Positions 1 to 12,582 of a stretch of 64,000 nucleotides of DNA are shown here, piece after piece. The stretch's first letter is position 1. Every line of letters starts with the position of its first letter. The notes below the pieces were generated by a model. That model worked only from the letters and a program-made list of their open reading frames with translations. It was not told the origin of the DNA and ran no database searches. The DNA comes from Poa pratensis (taxonomy: Eukaryota; Streptophyta; Magnoliopsida; Poales; Poaceae): positions 55,056,837-55,120,836 of the forward strand of contig CAMZMU010000063.1 of assembly GCA_947311845.1 (NCBI GenBank). Direction: 5' to 3'. The position numbers were made by a program, and so were the translations under genes.

Positions 1-1513
1 TGTCGGATATATCGAGGAAGGAGAGTTTGCTGAATTTGAAGAACAAGAGCAAGATCACTTTGCCAAGCAAGGCAAGCTATTCTCTGAGCTTGCACTACAA
101 ACATATGCATCTACTTTCATAACCTGTTTTACCCTCAAGTCAAATTTTATAAAACCCTTCTTAAAAGTATATGGAAATTATTTTGCCACTTATGTAGAAA
201 TATAAGATAGTTATATCAAATTATAGGATGGGAAAAACAAATATGGTTTATTCAAAACTCCTTGCAACTACTAGTGAGATTATGAAATGCCGAGATGTCG
301 GTGTTGGAATGGAGAAGTGGAAAAATGGTGATGTTTATGAAAAATGCACAGTGTGTCCTTGTACTTACGTCAACCATCCGATACCCTGTGCGACCACATC
401 TACCACATATGGGAAAAAGGCTTAGTCATGTAGTTTGCTCTTATTAGTATGGGATACCTCATCGACGGAGATGACTCCGTTATGTATGAGGGGATGGTCC
501 GAGGACCTACCCCCTGACCCGGGTCCGCACACAAGTTGGTGGGGAGGATAGAAGGTTCCACCATAAACCGCCGGACAAAACTATGAGTCCTCACACTTAG
601 GGTTTCTGACGGGAAACTGGACTGGGTGTCGATGGAAAGTGTCATATGGGAAGGATCCTATACTAGCATGAGCAAATAAGGGGCTATGGCCGGCGGCTTA
701 CTTCGCATACACCTGGTATGGCGAGACGTGGCAGACACGATGAGTTGCCGGATGGATGTGGGCTAAAAGCGTGCTACCTCTGCAGAGTGTTAAAACTATT
801 CGAATAGCCGAGTCCTCGGATATGGACAGTTGGGAGGCCCTAGTTTGACCTTGTGCAAGTTTTTAAAAGACTTTGAGTTTTAAAAGAAAAATGAAGTGGA
901 GAATGTTTCCTACACCTATACCAACGGATCGGTATGAGGTGGTTGGATGAAAGTGGACCATGACGGGCTATGGTCGGAAAAAGGAGGAGTTTTGGGAGAA
1001 ACAGATAAAATGGTGATTTCTTTAAAAGTGGTTATAAAACTCTTCTTACCTTTTTCAATAAAGATATAGAGATGTTTTAAATAAATAAAAGTGGTAAGAC
1101 CTAGTGCATACTCATGTTGGGGTAGTTTGCGAGTACATTCAAATGTACTCATATTGGTTTCGTCCCTGGCTATTGTCCTAGCCAGACTACGAGGAGGAGC
1201 ACTACGCCGAGCAGGAGTATGGCGACTTCTACGCCAACTAAGGATCTCCACAAGTCAGCTGCCTGTCGGGTTGTCATCGTTAGAATATGATGTCTACTAC
1301 GCCGTAGCTTCCGCTGATATTTTGGTTTGGCCCATGAAGGCACCTATGTAAGACTTGGTCTAAATGACCATTTATGTAAGACTTTTTATTCGGTATTGCA
1401 ATGGATGTAAACTTTGGTATCCAATTCGGATTATGTGCAACGACAGACTGATCACCGGATCGTTGTGTTAAGCATAATCGGGTATTTCGGACAGCTAGTC
1501 CGGGGTCCCCACA
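1..1513. mobile_element. Partial long LTR, probably Ty3/gypsy
   Basis: No plausible gene is present. The stretch has the non-coding, mixed-composition look of a long retrotransposon LTR. A segment near 780-840 resembles the segment near 43390-43450 of the solo LTR described below (both read like 'agagt-taaaact-...-tagccg-gtcc-cgg-ta-ggac'). A CA end is plausible at 1513, where the sequence switches abruptly to the GC-rich degenerate transposon. The left end lies outside the window, so orientation and family are not settled. The small open frames here lack family features and are treated as chance. Confidence 0.4.
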
Positions 1514-2648
1514 GTCGGGGTCATCGTCGATCATGTCGGGGTCATCGTCGACCTGGCCGTCCGCGCCGTGGCCGGTCTCGGCGTCGTGGCCCTGGTTGCC
1601 GCCATTCTCGGCGCCGTTCTCGGGCGCAACGAGCCCAAGCTCTTGCAGGATCGCGGCGCGATACATCATGTGCGCCGCCCTCCTACACACAAGGAGCAAG
1701 GCCGGTAGCCACGACTCGCCTATGCACACGTCTATTGTACATGCCATGGCTACAAAACGCGGGTTCATACCTGCATGAGCTCCGGGGCGTCGGGAGTCAT
1801 TCCGTCGATCACATGGGAGATGCCCGCGTCGAATGAAAGGCTCCGACCGGCGGCCGTTTGGACGGCGGGATCTCTCCGCATCGCCGGCGAATTCAGATCG
1901 ACGGGGTGGTTTAGATCCAGGCCACAAGAAGGGAAGATGACGTTGGGGTCGAAGCCGGCGAGCCGCCGACCTTGCATCGTAGAGTGGCGTTGCTGTCTTG
2001 GCTTCCTCCCAAGGCGACTGCTTGGTTCAAGGCGGCGACGGTCTTGTTCATGGCGGCGATCTTCCTTGCCGTCAATGGCGCCGCCGTGCCGAGCCGTTTC
2101 CTCTCATTCTGCTTCACGTGGCGCCCGACACGGCTCTACGTGTCCAATCGGCGCCGGAGTACGTCGAGGTCCCAATCCTCCTGCCTCATCGCCTCCGGCT
2201 TCTCCCTGGACGGGGGGGCCTTGCGCTTGACGCCCAGCGTCTTCCTCGCCGCCTTCGTCCCTGCCGCCTTCGTCTTCGCTGCCTTCCCCTTGGGTGCCGG
2301 CAGCGCCATGGAGCCGGCGCGGCGCGAGGGTTTTTCTTTTGGCGGGAGAGATGGCGGGAATGCGATTTTTGGGGGACGAATTGGGGGGAAGCCGACACTT
2401 ATTGCGGTCGCCGTCTCACTGCCAGGCGTGTCCTGCGCGTCAGAGGCCGACGTGGCGTCGCGTTTCCTTCCGTCCGGGGCCGCCCCAAGCCTCCCCAAGT
2501 TGAGGGCGTGGGCTGGGCGTGTCGGACACAAAACTGGGCCACGCCGGACCCAATTCGCGTTTGGGCGTCGCGAGTGGGGGCGATTTTGTGTCCGGCACGC
2601 CCCAAAGGCGTTTGGGCGGCCGTTTGGGCGCCGCGAGTGGAGATGCTC
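1514..2648 (-). mobile_element. Degenerate DNA transposon, possibly PIF/Harbinger-like
   Basis: This is a GC-rich stretch with several minus-strand open pieces but no single frame. One piece (near 1977-1765) contains a 'DLNHPVDLN' motif, and another (near 2320-2117) is Lys/Arg-rich with 'KGKAAKTKAAGTKAARK'. From general knowledge this resembles the low-complexity accessory ORF of grass PIF/Harbinger elements. The right end reads 'gtggagatgctc' followed by TAA, compatible with a Harbinger-type terminus and TAA target. The left end is replaced by the LTR. Family assignment is inference. Confidence 0.35.
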
Positions 2649-2659
2649 TAAACGTCCAG

Positions 2660-3578
2660 CTCATACTCCGAGAACCTGTTGTCATAATTAAAAAACGAGT
2701 TTCGGGCAATGGGACTTCCCGTTCAGCTTTGTTAGAAAATAACAGTTTATAAAACATATTTCCTAGTTGAGATCTATAGGAAATAAAATGATGAATTTTC
2801 AACGCATTAAAATCAAGTCTCTCAACAGGAAGCTGGATATTAGAAGGATCGAGATCATAGCCAAATGCAACAATAATGCGTGAGGCAAAGATACCTCCAA
2901 AAATCGGACCTTTAGCTGCGAGACGACGAGCAACCAAAGCCCCAAGATTAAAACTTCTATCTTTGTTAATTGCGGCATCAAGAAAAGCTAGAAGAAGGTT
3001 AGAGATGTTGCTAGTGTTATCCCTACAACACCTCTGGCAATACCTTATGGCCGGGAACTGGATGCTCCTAATCTTACCACGCTGAACCCTCCGATCATCT
3101 TCATGGCATAATTCTTTGTAGAGTTCCCATTGACGAGTGGGTTGCTCCGGGAACTTCTTGGCTGTCCCCAGGAAGGAATTCCTATTGTGCTGCCAAAACT
3201 TTTGAGACTCATCTTGCAGGGTTTGTTATAAGATTAAATTCAACCGATGGTTTAAATGGAGTATTATTGAATATAAATATTTAATCAAAAATTCTGGTAA
3301 GCCTCTCATATTGTGGCTGTTCATTAGCCATAAATTCATCCAACCCTGCTTAGAGATTAGCATCTTGAAATCCTCCAAAATGCCTGCAGCAGTTAGAAAA
3401 TCAAGGCAAGGATAAACTGATAGATTACAGAATCATCGTCGTCTTCCATGATATCCGGTGCTATTATATCTTTATTGTAGGATGGTCTGAATTGAGCATT
3501 GGACCTGGAAGGCCTTGTCACCCTAGATGATGAGGATTGCTTACTCTCAAACACCTCTCCATAGGTGTGCCTATCCAT
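2660..3578 (-). pseudogene. Athila-like gypsy gag fragment, broken
   Basis: Minus-strand pieces read as a retrotransposon Gag-related protein. An N-terminal piece starts 'MDRHTYGEVFESKQSSSSR' at 3578. Further on come 'PTRQWELYKELCHEDDRR' near 3140-3090, then 'GPIFGGIFASRIIVAFGY' and 'RLDFNALKIHHFISYRSQL' at about 2910-2760. The 'FGGI-ASR...-LPV--LDF' pattern is what I associate with gag-region proteins of Triticeae Athila-like elements. Frames change several times and stops intervene, so no intact protein is possible. The fragment abuts the degenerate transposon at about 2650. Confidence 0.5.
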
Positions 3579-4619
3579 GTTCTTTTTCTGAAATTTTTAA
3601 CAAGTCTCATAAAAGTTGAATTTAATGCATATAGATCATGGATATCATTATAGGAACTATAAGCGAGCTAAACCATGCATCAAAACTAGATAATAATTCT
3701 AAAACAAGCATGCAAACTCAAGTAACATGTCACCTATAGTAGCAAAATACTCAAGGTATACAAAACCATTCAGAATTTTGATTGGATATTCGGAGGAGTC
3801 ACATACCGGAGAGCAATTGATCCAAATCTCAGCAGAAAAGATGGGGTGAGCAAAGCGATAAAAATCTAGAGCAAGAACAGCAAGAACTCGAACTTGGGCA
3901 ATGGCAAAGTGAAGAGTCGGGAGAGAGAAAGAATGGGGAGGAATCTCACCTTGTGGAGGGCCAGGTGGGCCGCACACGCCACCCAGGCGCGGCCAGGGCA
4001 GAGGCCACGCCCAGGGGTCGGCTGGCCCCGTGGGGGCTCCCCCTGGTCAGCCTAGGTGCCACAGTGCCTCATTTTTCGTATAAAATTTTATAGAAATTTA
4101 CCAGAAATTTTTGACACTTTTTTATTTTTGGGTATTTTCAGGTTTAAAGATAATGATGAAATTTCAGAAATGCAATTTATAAATGAACTAAAATAGCAGG
4201 AAACTAAAAATTGCAGAAGTGCAAATGCCAAATTCGGAGTTCGATTGCGTGTCTAGGTTGCTGCCCCGACTAGATTACAATTGCTTTGCATTTGGCAAGC
4301 TGCTTTGTAGATTTGTAAAGCTACATACAACGACTTTGAATTCGGATGAAGAGGTGGTATGTCCCCTTTCTTTTGGGTCACCGTTACGGAGGTTGGAGGC
4401 GAGTGACGCACATTAGTATCTTGCTCTCTTTTTATTGTTGTGAATTGTAATTTTCTTTCTTCTTGGCCGCGATTCCTTTTTGCAAAGGTTAGGATTTTCG
4501 TACCTTTCAGATTTGTCAGGTCTGTTTGCACATGGTTTGTAATCTGATTTTTTTTTCTATAAATGAGACACATATTGCATTCAAAAATAAAATGCCTTCA
4601 GCCCTACTACTACATGCCC
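3579..4619. other. Retroelement untranslated remnant and anonymous DNA
   Basis: No supported gene. The part to about 4.2 kb is probably the untranslated or LTR portion upstream of the gag fragment: it contains a GC-rich 'ccacccaggcgcggcc' stretch followed by AT-rich sequence, as in the Athila-like LTR at 16.4-16.7 kb. From 4.2 to 4.62 kb nothing recognisable is seen beyond T-rich runs. Confidence 0.35.
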
Positions 4620-4628
4620 GTATGTCAC

Positions 4629-5073
4629 GATTTTTTTTAACAAATATAGCCCCCAGTTCAATGGAATTGCCAAAAGTAGGCCCCTCCGAATTTTATTGTC
4701 CAAAATGGCCCCGACGGGAAGTGCAAAAAGCGACACGTGTCTTTCCGCCAAGTAAGAAAGTGGAAAGTGACTTCCCGCTGTACCATTTGGCGGAAAGTTT
4801 TGGCGGAAAGGCCACTTTCCGCCGTTTGAGCTGGCGGAAAGCCACTTTGTGTGTTGCGAGTTGCATACGCTGCACCACTTTGCGCCTATCCAAAACACGA
4901 CACATGTCTTTCCGCCAACTCTATTGGCGGGAAGTCACTTTACGCCAGCTGGTTTGGCGGGAGGACACATGCCGCTTTTTGCATTTCCCGGCAGGGCCAT
5001 TTTTGACAATAAAATTCGGAGGGGCTACTTTTGACAATTGCATTGGACAGGGGGCTATATTTGTAAAAAATTC
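4629..5073. mobile_element. Mutator-type MITE with long TIRs and 9-bp TSD
   Basis: The 445-bp element has terminal inverted repeats of roughly 110 bp. The left arm runs from 4629 through the 'aaatatagcccccagtt' and 'cctccgaattttattgtc' blocks, and the right arm carries their inverse complements up to 5073. It is flanked by the perfect direct repeat GTATGTCAC at 4620-4628 and 5074-5082. Nine-bp target duplications with long TIRs are diagnostic of Mutator superfamily elements. There is no coding capacity. The middle is filled with repeated 'ggcggaaag/ctttccgcc' motifs in both orientations. Confidence 0.9.
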
Positions 5074-5082
5074 GTATGTCAC

Positions 5083-5395
5083 CATGTCAAAATGGACAGA
5101 TCTGACCCTAATCTGAAATTTCAACATAAACTGAACTAGACTATGGAAATTTTTCATAATTTGACCTCTTTACTTACACACCGGGTTAAGGCGCCATTCT
5201 CGTATAACATCCCAGTCGCCATAGCTCAAGGCGCCATGTTGTGTACCATTGCGCCCGTCTCCATGCCAGACTCCCGGAAAAGTGTCAGATTTATGAATTT
5301 TTAATAACCCATTTATTTTGTGTTGAATTTTCAGAAAAAGGTCAGATTTTTTAAATTTCAACGTCACCGTAGACCGGTGCCCATCCCATCGAGTA
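5083..5395. other. Anonymous intergenic stretch
   Basis: No gene is seen. A short segment near 5370-5390 (accgtagaccggtgcccatc) resembles the one at 44976-44996 outside the Mutator-like element, hinting at a shared low-copy or repeat background. Confidence 0.4.
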
Positions 5396-7496
5396 GGCCT
5401 GGGCAAACACGGTTTGGGGCGGTTTCCGCTGGTTTCGGAAAACACACCGTGTGGCACGGTTTGGAACGGGTTGGTCCGGTCACATGAGTTTGCATAGCAT
5501 GTCAATCGATGGTTCGGTGCGGTTTGGTTACACGGTTTACACGGTTTGCACCGTGAGGCTGCGCAGGCTCTGAGAGCACACATGCTGACAAGCGCGGGGC
5601 AGGCAGCGAGCAGGCCGTGCAGCGTCGGGAAGATCCACCCGCGCGCCGCCAGTCCCGGCCAACCGCCGCCGCGCGCTGCCAGTCCCGGCTGGCCTCCTGC
5701 GCGCCCCACGCCACCACCGGCCGGCAGCTTGTGCGCCGCTCGCCCGCGGCCATCCGCCGCCGCACGCCACGACCAGCCGGCCGCCTGCGCGCCGCACGCC
5801 ACCACCGGTCGGCAGCCTGTGCGCCGCTCGCCCACGGCCAACCGCCGCCGCGCGCCGCCAGTCCCGGCCGGCCGCCTGCGCGCCGCACGCCACCACCGGA
5901 CGGCAGCCTGTGCGCCGCTCGCCTGTGGCCATCCGCCGCCGCACGCCACGACCAGCCGGCCGCCCGCGGCCAACCGCCGCCGCTCTCCACACCGGCAACA
6001 CGTCGATGCCCAGCGCCTGCGCGCCGGCGACGCCCTCGAGCTCCGCCAGGCCTCGCCATGATTGCGCGCGGACCGGGCCTCCCTCCCCCATGGCCCCGCC
6101 GCCCTGCGCTGCCTTGGCGCCACCAGCCTTGCCGGCCCGGCCTCCTCCCTCTCGCCTGCTCCTGCCGCTGGAATCCGGCCAGCAGCGCCTTGCCTCCGCC
6201 CTTCGCTGAACTCCGCCTCCTCCGTGCCCGAGTGGCGGGGGGATTTTCTTTGTTAGTTTTGGTCGATGACGACCACAACGACGGGTTGGATGGTTTGACT
6301 TGGTTCCAAACCGTCTGAAACCAGCACACGCTTTTTTCGATAGCGGTTTCAAACTGTAAACCGCTTAACCCGGTAGAAACCACTGATACGGTGCGGTGCG
6401 GTGCGGTCTCACGGTTTGGCCGGTTTCAAACCAAACTGTGCCCAGGCCTGGGCAAACACGGTTTGGGGCGGTTTCCGCTGGTTTCGGAAAACACACCGTG
6501 TGGCACGGTTTGGAACGGGTTGGTCCGGTTACATGAGTTTGCATAGCATGTCAATCGATGGTTCGGTGCGGTTTGGTTACACGGTTTACACGGTTTGCAC
6601 CGTGAGGCTGCGCAGGCTCTGAGAGCACACATGCTGACAAGCGCGGGGCAGGAAGCGAGCAGGCCGTGCAGCGTCGGGAAGATCCACCCGCGCGCCGCCA
6701 GTCCCGGCCAACCGCCGCCGCGCGCTGCCAGTCCCGGCTGGCCTCCTGCGCGCCCCACGCCACCACCGGCCGGCAGCTTGTGCGCCGCTCGCCCGCGGCC
6801 ATCCGCCGCCGCACGCCACGACCAGCCGGCCGCCTGCGCGCCGCACGCCACCACCGGTCGGCAGCCTGTGCGCCGCTCGCCCACGGCCAACCGCCGCCGC
6901 GCGCCGCCAGTCCCGGCCGGCCGCCTGCGCGCCGCACGCCACCACCGGACGGCAGCCTGTGCGCCGCTCGCCTGTGGCCATCCGCCGCCGCACGCCACGA
7001 CCAGCCGGCCGCCCGCGGCCAACCGCCGCCGCTCTCCACACCGGCAACACGTCGATGCCCAGCGCCTGCGCGCCGGCGACGCCCTCGAGCTCCGCCAGGC
7101 CTCGCCATGATTGCGCGCGGACCGGGCCTCCCTCCCCCATGGCCCCGCCGCCCTGCGCTGCCTTGGCGCCACCAGCCTTGCCGGCCCGGCCTCCTCCCTC
7201 TCGCCTGCTCCTGCCGCTGGAATCCGGCCAGCAGCGCCTTGCCTCCGCCCTTCGCTGAACTCCGCCTCCTCCGTGCCCGAGTGGCGGGGGGATTTTCTTT
7301 GTTAGTTTTGGTCGATGACGACCACAACGACGGGTTGGATGGTTTGACTTGGTTCCAAACCGTCTGAAACCAGCACACGCTTTTTTCGATAGCGGTTTCA
7401 AACTGTAAACCGCTTAACCCGGTAGAAACCACTGATACGGTGCGGTGCGGTGCGGTCTCACGGTTTGGCCGGTTTCAAACCAAACTGTGCCCAGGC
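5396..7496. repeat. Tandem pair of a 1049-bp transposon-like unit
   Basis: Two nearly identical copies lie head to tail with a period of exactly 1049 bp (5396 and 6445 starts). Only a few substitutions were noticed, such as c/t near 5491 versus 6540 and c/a near 5604 versus 6653. Each unit starts GCCTGGGCA and ends TGCCCAGGC, a short inverted repeat, so the junction reads cccaggcctggg. Subterminal zones are packed with 'cggttt/aaaccg' motifs, as in hAT- or CACTA-like elements. The centre is very GC-rich; long open frames there occur in several frames on both strands and are compositional artefacts. No target duplication was found around the pair. Confidence 0.75.
5640..5990. repeat. GC-rich minisatellite inside the tandem unit, copy 1
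   Basis: A motif containing 'caccaccgg-cggcagc-tgtgcgccgctcgcc' recurs at about 5712, 5800 and 5891 (spacing 88-91 bp), alternating with 'cgcacgccacgaccagccgg' blocks. The same array recurs 1049 bp downstream at 6689-7039. It explains the long spurious open frames in this stretch. Confidence 0.7.
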
Positions 7497-8033
7497 TTAC
7501 ACACTGCTCACGTGGCCCCGCGGGTAGGCCGTTACACTGGCAAGCATCGACAAGGCGCCGGCAGCGCTCGCTTTTGGCCTCACCGTTTGAGCGAGAGAAG
7601 GGCAAAAGGCAGGAGATACGATACGGAACACGCAAGCAGCAAGCCGCAGCGGGGTGGAGGTGCTGGGATCCACTGCGGCGCCCAGCGTCAGCGTGCTAGC
7701 GCCATGCGATCGAGGAACAGCAAAACCCACAAGAAGAAGCAGACAAAACCCCAACCCACTTTGACCTCCACCCCGTCCGTCCACTGGGTTTTTTTGGCTG
7801 CCGATCCGTCGCCATTTTGTCTTCGCGGCCAAGGTTTCGGGTCGGGGGGAGAGAGTACCGCCAGGCGCCAAGAAAGAGGAAGGACTACGGAGTGGAGTGG
7901 CTGAAAAAGGGGAGACTGGTTGACGTTTTGATAACCAGACCAGAGCCCATCGCCCGAGGAGCACGCGCAGTTCCCTGCGCTTCTTCTCTTCTCGGCCTGC
8001 CCTGTCTGCTCTCGCTTCTCCTCTCCTCCCATC

Positions 8034-11000
8034 ATGCCGAGCGACAAGGGAATGAACCTCTGGGGTTTCGTCGACGACGACGACAACGCCGGCGCTGCGC
8101 CCTACATAGAGATGTTCCCGTACCTCGACGCCGGTCCCGCCGCCCTCACGTCCTCGCCCCCGCCCCCGCCGCCGGTACGCCGCGCCGCGCCGTGCTTTTT
8201 CGTCAACGTCCTGGGGTTCTGTGCGCCGTGCCTTTTCTTGTTCCTTCATTCTTTCTCGTGCTTGATCGCAGGAGGACGCCACGCGCAGCCGCCGGAAGGC
8301 GAATCAGGGCGGTGCGCCGGAGGCGGAGGACGAGAGCCGGTCGGGGATAGACCGCCTCGACGCCGCCGGCTCTGCCGGAGCCGAGCACGGCCGCCCCGGC
8401 AAGCGCAGGAGGACGAACTACGTCCGCCACACGCCGCACCAGATCAAGGAGCTCCAAGCGTAGGCGCCCTCGCTTGCCCCCATTACGCGCGATTCGTCCC
8501 TTTCCTTCATTTGCTGGATTCTTTGATCATGATGCGTGCGTGCGGTTCCTCTCTTCGGTGCAGGTTCTTCGGGGAGTGCTCCCACCCGGATCGGACGCAG
8601 ATGAAGGAGCTGGGCAAGAGGCTCGGCATCACGCACATCCAGGTCAAGTTCTGGTTCCAGAACCGCCGCACGCAGGTGAAGGTACGTACGTACCCGATTT
8701 AGTTCATACGGTTTGATTAATTTGCGCCTCTGGTTCATGCACTTCTTTGACACGTACGCGGCTGATTCTTCCTGTGCGTGGTGGTTCATCTTGCAAGAGA
8801 GAGATTCTGCTGGACGAGAACGCGCAGCTGCTCAAGGAGAACGACATGCTGCGTGGCGAGAACGCGTCCATCCGGGAGGCCCTGATGCATCCCGTCTGTG
8901 GCGGCTGCGGCAACCCGGCCACGACGGTGCCTGGGGGGTCGGCGTCCCGGGAGGAGGAGGCGGTGAGGAGCACCTGCGCGCCCAGAACGCGAGCCTCAGG
9001 GCCGAGCTCACCCGATTCGGCGCTCTCGCTTCCAAGCTCCTTGGCAAGTCCGTTTCTCTGCTGGCGCCGCAACCAATGCCGGGCTCGCCAGTGCGTTCGC
9101 CCAGGGGGCCAACTCCACGGTCACCGAGTTCACGGGCGGTGCCTCCAGCTCAGAGGGCATTGCGATCACGACCATGACCAAGGCTGGCATTGACAAGTCC
9201 GTGTTCTTGGAGCTCGCAACGAGCGCGATGGATGAGCTCGTCAAGATGGCGCAGATGGATGAGCGTCTGTGGACTCCAACTGATCCCTTGCCTGGCTCCC
9301 TTGCCAAGGATACGCTGAATTACAAGGAGTACCTCAACACCTTCTCGCCATGCATAGGCGTGAAGCCTGCAGGGTTTGTGTCCGAGGCCTCTAGGGAGTC
9401 CGGCCTTGTGATCAGTGACAGTAGTGCTGCGCTTGTGGAGACTCTCATGGACGAGGTTGGCCTCGTCTCACCACTATTATCTCTTCAAGCTGCCATCGCC
9501 TGTATGTCTGAACTTACATTGGCTGTTTGATGTCTTACTGCAGAGACTGTGGTCCAGTATGTTCTCGTGCATGATCGCGAAGTCAATGACCATGGAGGAG
9601 ATATCTACTGGAGTTGCAGGAAGTAGAGATGGTGCATCGCTGCTTGTGAGTGTTGAGCACTATCCAGTGTCGTATGCATGTGCGTCCTATAGTTAATTGC
9701 AGCGTCTAATTGTTTCCTCTATCGTTGCAACAGATGCAGGCAGAGCTACGTGTTCTTTCACCTCTTGTTCCTACTAGGGAGGTGACCTTTCTCAGGTTCT
9801 GCAAACAGTTGGGTGAGGGTGCATGGGCTGTGGTGGATGTTTCCATTGATGGATTGGTGATGGAGCAAGGCCGATCTGTGGCATACACCACTGCAAACAT
9901 GAAGTGCCGGAGGCTGCCTTCTGGTTGTGTGGTGCAAGATACCCCCAATGCTTCTGCAAGGTACACCATCCTATCTCCATTCACTTGTTTACATCATGTT
10001 CGTACGAAATTTTTAGGTGTTAGGCGGTTCACCTCGTAAACATATGCACTTTCAGGTTGATAACAATGGTAGTACGCGTGAGAGTCATCTACCTTCTGTA
10101 TTCATAGTTTAGTTAATAGCTATGCTGCTGATGCCACTCCTAGAATGCCACCATCAAAATCAACCGTATTAGTTCCAGCTGTTTGCTACTCTACTCATGG
10201 ATGATATCATCCACTTGCTTTTATCGTAAAATGCATGTGTGTTCCAGTCAATGGTCCGTCACTTGTTAGATGCAAGCGACAGTGTGGTAAAATGTGTAAA
10301 ATTGTAGTCTGATTGTTTATTGCATTTTAAGCATCCAGTACATGTTACAAGTAGGAGTCCATCCATAATAGGTTAAGCATCTTAAGGTAGATTTAGTCTA
10401 ACTTGTCCTCTGTTCCTTTACATATTCCAAAACTTAACCAACATATTTCTTGAAAAACGTAAAAACATGATTTGTTAGCACTGTGTAACCCACAGTTTAT
10501 ACTGGTGTTCCTGATGGAACCCTAGTAGAATTGCACTGCAGAGCTAGAGAATGCATTTGGGCACTTATGTGCTAACAGATGCAATTAAATCTGAACTGCA
10601 GGTCACATGGATTGAACATACAGAATATGATGAATCCTCAGTCCCCCGACTCTACCGGCCTCTCCTTCGATCTGGCCTTGCCCTTGGCGCAGGACGGTGG
10701 TTCGCAACACTACAGCGCCAGTGCGAGTGCTTGGACATTCTCATGCCATATGTAGCTGCACCAAAGCAAGACTCACCAGGTACAGAAATATGATAGTAAC
10801 ATACAACATCTATGCCGCATGTTTTGTGTGGTATGCTTCCTTTGAATTAAAAGGCAATGTGCGACATTTTCTACAGATGTCATAATGGATGGAACACGGA
10901 GCTTGTTGAAGCTGGCGAAAGGATGATGGAGAACTTCTGTGCAGGGGAGCGCATCATCTGCTGCATGGAGCAAACTGGATGGCTTCACAGGCAACATTGG

Positions 11001-12582
11001 GGAGGATGTGCGTGTCACGGCACGGAGGAGCGTGGATGAACCAGGGCCACCTGGTGTGGTGCTGTGTGCTGCCACATCGGTCTGGATGCTTGTAACACCC
11101 AAAGAGCTTTTCAACTTCCTGTGCAATGAGGAAATGCGCGAAGAATGGGACATCCTCAGCAAGGGTGGCCCTATGCAGGAGATGACAAAAATTGCCAAGG
11201 GGCAACAGAGTGGCAACGCTGTATCTCTACTGAGGGCTAATGTGAGTATTATATACCGTCTCCTAGTTGTTGCTCCTATGCTTATTAGAAACATCACATC
11301 TTGACTGAGTAGTAGTCAGGAGGCTTTCCAATGATCTAGAAGCTGAACCCATTCACTTTTAGGCTTTTCAGATGAAATAAACATACATAAAACTTTTTGG
11401 TCTGCTCTGAATGTTCGTTCAGGAATTGGGAGATGCATATGTAGATATGGTCAGACATGATGAAGCACGAGGGTGTAAAGTTTGTGAGAGTTAGTCTTGG
11501 CGAAGAACATAAGATGATTCGAAAACCAAATTATGTGTACTGCTAGGATACATGCATTCAAGATTGAAATTACTATAGTTGTACACACAATCATGAAATT
11601 TACTAGTATGTTTGTCAATGAAAGTATTTTATATCGAATGTTGTATGTACTCTTAACTAGCATAGAACTAGAGGAGGTAAAATTTAAATGTATTTATTGG
11701 AGGAGACATATGGAGCAGCAAGATATTTTTTTCTCGGACACACACCTAAAGGTGTACAGTAGATTAGGTTGCATGCTGGTATCTGTGTTGTTTCCAAACA
11801 GCAAGTTTGCATTCCTGGGTGTTGAGTTGATAATTGAGTAAGCTTTCCTTCAAAAATTGTTGAAGTCGCACGAAAATGAGAAGGCGTTAGCGTGTTAAGT
11901 AAAAAAAATTGTCAGGGCTAACATAGCAAAACGAAACTTGTAAGGAAGGTTTGCCAAAATCTGGTTAGTGCCAAAGCCGAGAAGTACATCTATGCTAAAA
12001 ATGGTGGTAGACTAGAGAGCAAAACTCTTAAACCTGTGAACTTCCATCTAGTTTCTGTGAACATGTATCATGCCATTTGGGTCTACCTTGGTAAGCATCA
12101 TCAGCGGTAGAAACTCTCATCATGTTGTTTTGGCTTTAAGATGTTCATATATGTTGTGTGTGACGGTATCTACTGTTCCTATTTTCTTTTTTTTTACCTC
12201 AACACTAATATCATACATGGTGCAGGCCACAAACCAAGAGGACAGCAGCATTCTGATCCTACAGGAGACGTGCACAGATGCATCTGGCTCAATGGTCGTC
12301 TACGCCCCAGTTGACATCCCTGAAATGCGACTTATCATGGATGGAGGCGGTGACTCGACATCGGTTGCGCTCTTGCCATCTGGTTTCGTTGTTCTGCCTG
12401 CCGGGCCTAACATATCTGGTGACGTGTACAAGACACGAGGCTCGTTGCTCACCGTGGCATTCCAGATACTTGTGAACAGCAGCCAGCCCACCGGAAAGCT
12501 CACCGTGGACTCGGTAAAGACGTGAAGACACTAATCTTGCACCATCAACAGGATCAAGATGGCGCTGCACTGCGACGTCTGA
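8034..12582 (+). pseudogene. Class IV HD-Zip (START) transcription factor, frameshifted copy
   Basis: Exons by comparison with the intact paralogue: 8034-8174, 8272-8459, 8564-8681, 8798-9455, 9544-9645, 9734-9960, 10602-10779, 10877-11241 and 12226-12582, all with GT-AG borders. The homeodomain ('[16 protein letters not shown]...[13 protein letters not shown]') and the START region are recognisable. Lesions relative to the paralogue: one base lost near 8965 in the zipper region, one near 9105, and one near 9950 at the end of exon 6. One more is lost near 10919, giving TGA at 10924-10926. Two bases are lost near 10946, three near 11047 (in frame), and one near 12522, giving an early TGA at 12523-12525 that removes the C-terminus. 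It keeps a hinge segment '[10 protein letters not shown]' that the paralogue lacks. A full-length product is impossible; a short homeodomain-only product cannot be excluded. Confidence 0.85.

Noticed and set aside
1972..2691. 239-codon plus-strand frame
   Set aside because: Antisense to transposon fragments, with low-complexity composition, no domain and overlapping open frames on both strands.
5170..7432. Long minus- and plus-strand open frames (up to about 317 codons) in the 1049-bp tandem units
   Set aside because: They overlap in several frames on both strands, are Arg/Ala/Pro/Gly-rich and arise from a GC-rich minisatellite; the same frames simply repeat 1049 bp later.
8034..12582. Treating HD-Zip copy A as a functional gene
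   Set aside because: At least five frame-changing indels and two premature stops versus the paralogue cannot be removed by alternative GT-AG introns.
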